NCBI GenBank assembly: GCA_945862495.1
Contig: CAMAYM010000085.1
Location: forward strand, 1 to 10,867
Length of the DNA stretch: 10,867 bases
Direction of reading: 5' to 3'
Origin: Bordetella parapertussis
GTDB taxonomy: Bacteria > Pseudomonadota > Gammaproteobacteria > Burkholderiales > Burkholderiaceae_B
Shown here: positions 7,549 through 10,867 of the stretch, in pieces
How the letters are laid out: each line of letters opens with the position of its first letter
Position numbering within the stretch: position 1 is the first letter of the stretch
Program-made: the position numbers and the translations under genes
Notes under the pieces: generated by a model
Databases searched by the model: none
What the model was told of the DNA's origin: nothing
The model's input: only the letters and a program-made list of their open reading frames with translations

Positions 7549-8135
7549 TTAAAAGTGCAACCAGAGGCCATCATGACTTATACGGCGCTCAACTAATTAA
7601 AAACTCAGAAACAAATTTTTTGATCTATATAACAGCTGCACTTAATCAAAACCATGAGGTATTTTTCCGAGGTTCAATACAAGCTACTTTAGGGATGGTG
7701 CTGATTGAAAAATGGGAAATAGAGGTTGTTACGAAATCCATCATCTTTAAGCCTGAATTAGAAATGACTACATTTGAATATGAAGTCAATTTCAAAAGCT
7801 ATGAAGGCGATAAAAGTTTAGATGAACTGTTAATTGATTTGCAAATAGAAGCACGAGATGCATTGATGCATAAGGTTGTATTGGACTCAGATAATTCTTT
7901 GAGAAAATTGGACGCTTCTCATCAAGTTGTACTTGAGTCTGTGAATTACGCAAGTCGGCTGCAAAGAGGTCAGCTACCAAGACAGGAAAAAATAGAGGAT
8001 TGTTTTGCTTCTTTCTCGTCTATTTGGGAACCGCGCGACACAATTGGTGGTGACTTGTATTGGCTTTCTAGCTCGCATCTGTCTGCCCCCTTTGTGTTGG
8101 CTGAGTTGGCAAAGCTGGAGGTGAACAATGCGTAA
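7545..8135 (+). pseudogene. SpoIIE/PP2C-type serine phosphatase, truncated before its catalytic core
   Basis: A frame of 196 residues. Residues 1 to about 90 look like the second half of the upstream sensory domain. About 92-133 are helical and probably a linker. From about 134 comes the beginning of a SpoIIE phosphatase domain: NYASRLQRGQLPRQEKIED, then WEPRDTIGGDLYWL with metal-binding Asp170. Homologues continue with LAVxDCTGHGVPGAM, but here the sequence jumps after APFVLA (residue 186) to ELAKLEVNNA and stops. The break is near 8103. The missing part holds the other metal-binding aspartates, so no phosphatase activity is expected. The foreign tail also contains the ribosome site of the next gene (GGAGGT, 8117-8122), and the stop overlaps that gene by eight bases. 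The GTG at 7545 has no ribosome site nearby. Composition is AT-rich up to the break (17 of 60 G+C at 7741-7800), then rises sharply. Confidence 0.75.
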
Positions 8136-8487
8136 GACATTTGACCCAACGCAGTTGATCCAATTTATCGGAACAACTGGCTATTACTGCATCAGCCGCA
8201 GGCACCTGCTGACTGATGGCACCAAGTACTTGGCTGAAGAGGCCGAGTGCTTTTGGATGATGGACGCGATTGCCAGCCACCTAATCGAGATTGGCACTGA
8301 GGACTGGTTTGTCCAAGTGCGCATGACAGTGAACGGCAACAGGGCAACGATGATCTATGAAGATGGCAGTGGTCATGAGCACGCCCGTCAAGAGATCCCA
8401 TACACAGACTTTCCTATGCATGCGATTTCGTTGTTTGCCTGCTGGGACGGTGAGCACTGGGTCATCATGCTGCCTGGCGAGTACTGA
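8128..8487 (+). CDS. DUF6876-type small accessory protein
   Basis: A 119-residue soluble protein without signal or membrane segment. The pattern is QLIQFIGTTGYY near the start, LLTDGTKYLAEEAECFWMMD and AIASH in the first half, and HARQEIPYTDFPMHAISLFA followed by LPGEY at the end. It matches what I know as the DUF6876 family: small proteins of unknown function found on plasmids, conjugative elements and islands. Family assignment is from recall. The start is well supported, with GGAGGT at 8117-8122 five bases before ATG 8128. It overlaps the tail of the truncated phosphatase frame by eight bases, so that foreign tail and this gene probably arrived together. It looks intact. Its role is unknown. 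Confidence 0.75.
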   Translation: MRKTFDPTQLIQFIGTTGYYCISRRHLLTDGTKYLAEEAECFWMMDAIASHLIEIGTEDWFVQVRMTVNGNRATMIYEDGSGHEHARQEIPYTDFPMHAISLFACWDGEHWVIMLPGEY

Positions 8488-8500
8488 GCATGTCCATCTA

Positions 8501-8529
8501 TTGCGCTGATTTTAAAAATAAACTACAGT
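8501..8529 (+). promoter_or_regulatory. Candidate brnTA promoter
   Basis: TTGCGC (8501-8506, 3 of 6) and TACAGT (8524-8529, 4 of 6) are 17 bases apart. The -10 lies inside the 15-base palindrome at 8521-8535. Transcription from here would begin almost at the brnT ATG, giving a leaderless or near-leaderless message. This fits the absence of a ribosome site before brnT. The match is modest. Confidence 0.3.
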
Positions 8530-8535
8530 GTAGTT
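8521..8535. promoter_or_regulatory. Probable BrnA operator: 15-base perfect palindrome next to the brnT start
   Basis: AACTACA-G-TGTAGTT is a perfect palindrome around one G and ends exactly at the base before the brnT ATG. BrnTA operons are known to be autoregulated through the DNA-binding BrnA antitoxin. A dyad overlapping the start region is what such a repressor would use. That BrnA binds this site is inference. Confidence 0.55.
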
Positions 8536-8817
8536 ATGAGCAATATCAAATTTGAATGGGATGCCAGAAAAGCTTCTGCAAACGAAAAGAAACACGGCAT
8601 TTCTTTCGATGAAGCTCGTACGGTTTTCTTTGATGAAAACGCCAAGTTGATTGATGACCCAGATCATTCCGATGATGAGGATAGGTTTGTTCTGCTGGGC
8701 TTAAGTCGCTCACTCAAAGTTGTGTTGGTTTGCCATTGCTATCGTGAAGAGGGAAATGTGATCCGGATCATTTCTGCTCGTAAGGCGTCCACGCATGAAT
8801 CTAAGCAATACCGATAA
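8536..8817 (+). CDS. brnT: BrnT-family ribonuclease toxin
   Basis: A 93-residue protein with the full BrnT pattern. FEWDARKASANEKKHGISFDEA at the N-terminus, the acidic DDPDHSDDEDR segment mid-protein, and VIRIISARKASTHESKQYR at the C-terminus. BrnT toxins have a RelE-like fold, cut RNA and arrest growth, and are neutralised by BrnA. Length and conserved ends indicate an intact toxin. ATG 8536 directly follows the 15-base palindrome. No ribosome site is visible, so translation may be leaderless or weak, which would help keep toxin below antitoxin. Gene order toxin then antitoxin is usual for brnTA. The stop is 10 bases before the brnA start. Confidence 0.93.
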   Translation: MSNIKFEWDARKASANEKKHGISFDEARTVFFDENAKLIDDPDHSDDEDRFVLLGLSRSLKVVLVCHCYREEGNVIRIISARKASTHESKQYR

Positions 8818-8827
8818 GAGGTGCACC

Positions 8828-9037
8828 ATGAGAAAAGAATACGATTTCACCAAGGCGCGTAAGAATCCTTATGCCGCGCAGCTGAAAAAGCAGATCACCA
8901 TTCGTTTGGATGAAGATTCGATTGGCTACTTCAAAGGTATCTCGGAGCAAGTTGGCATCCCATACCAAAGCTTGATTAACCTTTACTTGCGCGATTGTGC
9001 AGCCCATCACCGCAAGTTAGATCTGCGTTGGAAGTGA
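8828..9037 (+). CDS. brnA: BrnA-family antitoxin (ribbon-helix-helix DNA-binding)
   Basis: A 69-residue protein beginning MRKEYDFTKARKNPYAAQLK. The ribbon KQITIRLDEDSIGYF is followed by helices GISEQVGIPYQSLINLYLRDC, a CopG/MetJ-like ribbon-helix-helix fold. It should bind and neutralise BrnT and repress the operon. ATG 8828 is chosen over the in-frame ATG 8795 because GAGG at 8818-8821 lies six bases upstream and the family N-terminus (MRKEYDF) begins here. The upstream alternative would overlap brnT. It appears full length (KLDLRWK end). Its 10-base spacing to brnT supports co-transcription. Confidence 0.9.
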   Translation: MRKEYDFTKARKNPYAAQLKKQITIRLDEDSIGYFKGISEQVGIPYQSLINLYLRDCAAHHRKLDLRWK

Positions 9038-9054
9038 GTCGTCAACGAGCTTGA

Positions 9055-9498
9055 ATTCAATTTGAGCTTCTGACCAGACTAGGGCCAGACTACCTGGAGC
9101 CAGCCATGCTGCGCAACTTGCCAGGCGGCGATTCGATCAACACACATGAAGAGGCCATGCGATATGCGTTGTCGCAACTCGGTCCATTGCAGTCAGGTGC
9201 GCAGCGCCATGTATTGCTTGGTCACGCCTTTGTTGCTGGGTCTGCTGAGTGCGAGTCTGAACGATCTATTTCTGTAGGTGGCACAGGCGCTGTTCCCAGC
9301 AGCGTGTTTGATGGTTTTGATGTAGTGGCCCTTGGACATCTTCACAGGCCGCAAACTGCTGGTGCTGAGCACATTCGTTATTCGGGTTCCTTGCTCAAGT
9401 ATTCATTCAGTGAAGAAGCGCATACCAAGAGCGTGAATATCATTACTCTGGCCGCAAAGGGTGCGCCGCAGTTTGGGCGTGTCCTAGATTTTGTGTAA
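9055..9498 (+). pseudogene. sbcD: Internal fragment of SbcD (Mre11-like exonuclease subunit)
   Basis: The frame is open from 9055 to a TAA at 9496-9498 supplied by the insertion sequence. It encodes the middle of SbcD: EEAMRYALSQL, then HVLLGHAFVAGSAECESERS, VGGTGAVPSSVFDGFDVVAL, GHLHRPQ and RYSGSLLKYSFSEEAHTKSV. GHAF and GHLHRPQ carry the last metal-binding histidines of the calcineurin-like phosphoesterase fold. The N-terminal metal motifs (DxH, GDxxD, GNHE) and the C-terminal DNA/SbcC-binding part are missing, so no nuclease activity is expected. Homology seems to begin between 9055 and 9090. ATG 9106 with GGAG at 9096-9099 could be translated, but that start is probably fortuitous. The last six codons (RVLDFV) come from the IS end. 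No sbcC follows. This is a remnant from a deletion plus IS insertion. Confidence 0.8.
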
Positions 9499-9502
9499 AC
9501 GG
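9479..9502. repeat. Left terminal inverted repeat of the IS256-family element
   Basis: It starts GTGTCCTAGA and ends TTTTGTGTAAACGG. It pairs with the reverse complement of 10767-10790, differing at positions 7, 8 and 9. It supplies the stop codon of the disrupted sbcD frame. Confidence 0.85.
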
Positions 9503-9543
9503 TCTAATGGCAGGAAACTGCCTTCATCTTCAAAGGAAGAGAA

Positions 9544-10758
9544 ATGACCGTAAGCAACGAACTGATAGACCGCCTGTTGGCGGATTACAAAAAACCTGAA
9601 GACCTCATCGGAGAAAACGGGCTTCTCAAGCAATTGACCAAACGCTTGGTCGAGCGTGCGCTTGAAGCTGAGATGGCTGAGCACCTTGGGCACGGCAAGA
9701 ACGAACCCGTTGCCAATCCCAAGGGCAACACCCGAAATGGAAAGAGCAAGAAGACGCTCAAGGGCGAATTTGGCGAACTGCCCATCGACATCCCACGAGA
9801 TCGCGATGGCAGCTTTGAGCCGCAGATCGTACCCAAGCACCAGACCAGGTGGACGGGGTTCGATGACAAGATCCTGTCCCTGTATGCCCGTGGCATGACG
9901 GTGCGTGAGATCCAAGCGCACTTGGAGGAAATGTACGGCGCAGAGGTTTCGCCCACGCTGATCTCCACAGTCACCGATGCCGTGATGGACGAAGCCAAAG
10001 CGTGGCAGTCGCGCCCCTTGGATGCGCTGTATCCGATCGTTTACCTGGACTGCATCCACGTTAAATCCAGAGACGCGGGAGCGGTCAAGGTCAAAGCTGT
10101 GTACTTGGCGCTGGGCATTGATCTCACCGGCAACAAGCAGCTACTGGGCTTGTGGATTGCTCAAACGGAAGGTGCAAAGTTCTGGCTGCAAGTGGTGACT
10201 GAGCTAAAGAACCGAGGCGTGCAAGACATCTTCATCGCCTGCGTGGATGGCTTGAAGGGGTTCCCCGAGGCGATTGAATCGGTGTACCCGCAAACGGCAG
10301 TTCAGCTGTGCGTGGTTCATATGGTGCGCCATAGCTTGAACTATGTGAGCTGGAAGATGCGCAAGGCGGTGGCGGCTGATCTGCGAGCCGTTTATGCGGC
10401 GGCAACCCTAGAAGCGGCAACGACTGCCTTGGATGAGTTTGAGCAAAAGTGGGGGGCTGACTACCCACCGATCGTGCAGTCGTGGCGCAGAAACTGGGAG
10501 CGCATCACCCCGTTCTTCGACTACCCGCCGGAGGTCAGGCGAATCATCTACACGACCAACGCGATTGAGTCGGTGAACATGAGTTTGCGCAAAATCACGA
10601 AGAACCGTGGGGCGTTCCCGAGTGACGAGGCGTTGCTGAAATTGTTCTATTTGGCGTTGAACAACATTGCTAAGAAATGGACGATGCCAGTGCAAAACTG
10701 GAAGCCCGTGCTGAACCGATTTACCATCCAGTTTGGGGAAAGGATGCCGACGAATTAA
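9544..10758 (+). CDS. IS256-family DDE transposase (mutator type)
   Basis: A complete 404-residue transposase that would cut and join the IS ends. The N-terminal DNA-binding part includes GMTVREIQAHLEEMYGAEVS (about 117-136), a helix-turn-helix-like segment. The catalytic triad is Asp169 (VYLDCIHVK), Asp235 (CVDGLKGFPEAI) and Glu342 (TTNAIESVNMSLRK). The family motif CVVHMVRHS (Cys256, His259) lies between the last two in an inserted helical domain. No stop or frameshift is seen, so the element may still be mobile. AAGGAAG at 9533-9539 precedes ATG 9544 at suitable spacing. It is GC-richer than its surroundings (37 of 60 G+C at 10441-10500), consistent with a recent arrival. Long minus-strand frames inside it are shadows. 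Confidence 0.96.
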   Translation: MTVSNELIDRLLADYKKPEDLIGENGLLKQLTKRLVERALEAEMAEHLGHGKNEPVANPKGNTRNGKSKKTLKGEFGELPIDIPRDRDGSFEPQIVPKHQTRWTGFDDKILSLYARGMTVREIQAHLEEMYGAEVSPTLISTVTDAVMDEAKAWQSRPLDALYPIVYLDCIHVKSRDAGAVKVKAVYLALGIDLTGNKQLLGLWIAQTEGAKFWLQVVTELKNRGVQDIFIACVDGLKGFPEAIESVYPQTAVQLCVVHMVRHSLNYVSWKMRKAVAADLRAVYAAATLEAATTALDEFEQKWGADYPPIVQSWRRNWERITPFFDYPPEVRRIIYTTNAIESVNMSLRKITKNRGAFPSDEALLKLFYLALNNIAKKWTMPVQNWKPVLNRFTIQFGERMPTN

Positions 10759-10766
10759 CACTCGCC

Positions 10767-10790
10767 CCGTTTACACAAAATTCGGGACAC
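10767..10790. repeat. Right terminal inverted repeat of the IS256-family element
   Basis: It reads CCGTTTACACAAAA then TTCGGGACAC and is the imperfect reverse complement of 9479-9502. It lies eight bases after the transposase stop codon. Confidence 0.85.
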
Positions 10791-10867
10791 CCTCGCTTTT
10801 TGCAGTCCCCACAAAAACGAATACCGTCTTGCTCAGTGGTATTCAATTCATCCCATTGCTTACCGCA
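10791..10867 (-). pseudogene. Zinc-ribbon-like protein fragment cut by the IS (runs off the right edge)
   Basis: Read on the minus strand from the window edge, 25 codons give CGKQWDELNTTEQDG then IRFCGDCKKR. Two Cys sites (a single Cys before xxxW, and CxxC in RFCGDCKK) with W, L and T between them match a small zinc-ribbon domain of the pattern CxxxWxxLxxT...RFCxxCxKxV, as I recall it from bacterial proteins of unknown function. The frame then enters the IS end and continues through foreign codons to a TAA near 10722, so the real C-terminus has been lost. The beginning of the gene lies outside the window. The call rests on spacing of Cys and aromatic residues in a short stretch. Confidence 0.55.

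Larger units (their letters stand above)
9479..10790 (+). mobile_element. IS256-family insertion sequence, apparently complete
   Basis: The 1312-base element is bounded by imperfect inverted repeats: left 9479-9502 and right 10767-10790. Both begin GTGTCC and share ATTTTGTGTAAACGG, with three mismatches in 24 positions. It encodes one full-length transposase. Size, single gene and repeat length fit the IS256 family, which normally makes 8-9 base target duplications. The flanks here (GTTTGGGC on the left, CCTCGCTT on the right) do not match, so no duplication is visible. The left end interrupts the sbcD fragment and the right end interrupts a minus-strand zinc-ribbon gene. Confidence 0.88.

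Noticed and set aside
9106..9498. A stand-alone 130-residue phosphoesterase starting at ATG 9106
   Set aside because: It lacks the N-terminal metal-binding motifs of the fold, homology appears to begin upstream of the ATG, and its end is supplied by the IS.
9484..10059. A 191-codon minus-strand frame inside the IS
   Set aside because: It is antisense to the transposase, begins within its coding region and extends into the IS repeat; no family is recognised and such shadows are common in GC-rich genes.
1..10867. CRISPR array, integrase or attachment sites
   Set aside because: No regularly spaced repeats are seen, no recombinase gene other than the IS transposase is present, and no tRNA-end duplication was found.

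Overview
The window looks like part of a betaproteobacterial (Burkholderiales-type) chromosome. This rests on the gene content and order of the transport operon, the style of the acyl-CoA ligase and the moderate base composition; it is recognition by eye, not a database result. The window splits into a well-kept chromosomal half (1 to about 7000) and a mosaic accessory half (about 7000 to 10867).

Left half. The N-terminus of a small secreted protein leaves the left edge on the minus strand. About 380 bases of palindrome-rich intergenic DNA separate it from a plus-strand operon. The operon encodes an AMP-forming acyl-CoA ligase, two ABC ATPases (LivG and LivF type), two permeases (LivH and LivM type) and a periplasmic binding protein (LivK type). 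It is a complete branched-chain amino acid-type (HAAT) ABC importer. The genes from livG to the binding protein overlap or lie within about 32 bases of each other. The ligase upstream suggests, by inference, that the imported compound is a carboxylic acid that becomes a CoA thioester on entry, rather than an amino acid.

Right half. After a weak terminator-like hairpin comes a strongly AT-rich stretch. It encodes a SpoIIE/PP2C-type phosphatase that appears broken twice: a probable frameshift at a run of seven A, and an abrupt loss of the catalytic domain near 8103. The sequence then switches to a higher-GC accessory module: a DUF6876-type protein and a BrnT/BrnA toxin-antitoxin pair with a 15-base palindrome just before brnT. 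An internal fragment of SbcD (Mre11-like nuclease subunit) follows, and then an intact IS256-family insertion sequence (9479-10790) with 24-base imperfect inverted repeats and no visible target duplication. Beyond it, on the minus strand, is a fragment of a zinc-ribbon protein cut by the IS end.

The right half is best read as a degraded island assembled by successive deletions and insertions, with brnTA and the IS as its only evidently intact functional units. I see no CRISPR array, rRNA or tRNA. No clearly new multi-gene system is evident. The strongest leads are the twice-broken phosphatase, the brnTA operator, the scrambled IS flanks and the ligase-transporter pairing.
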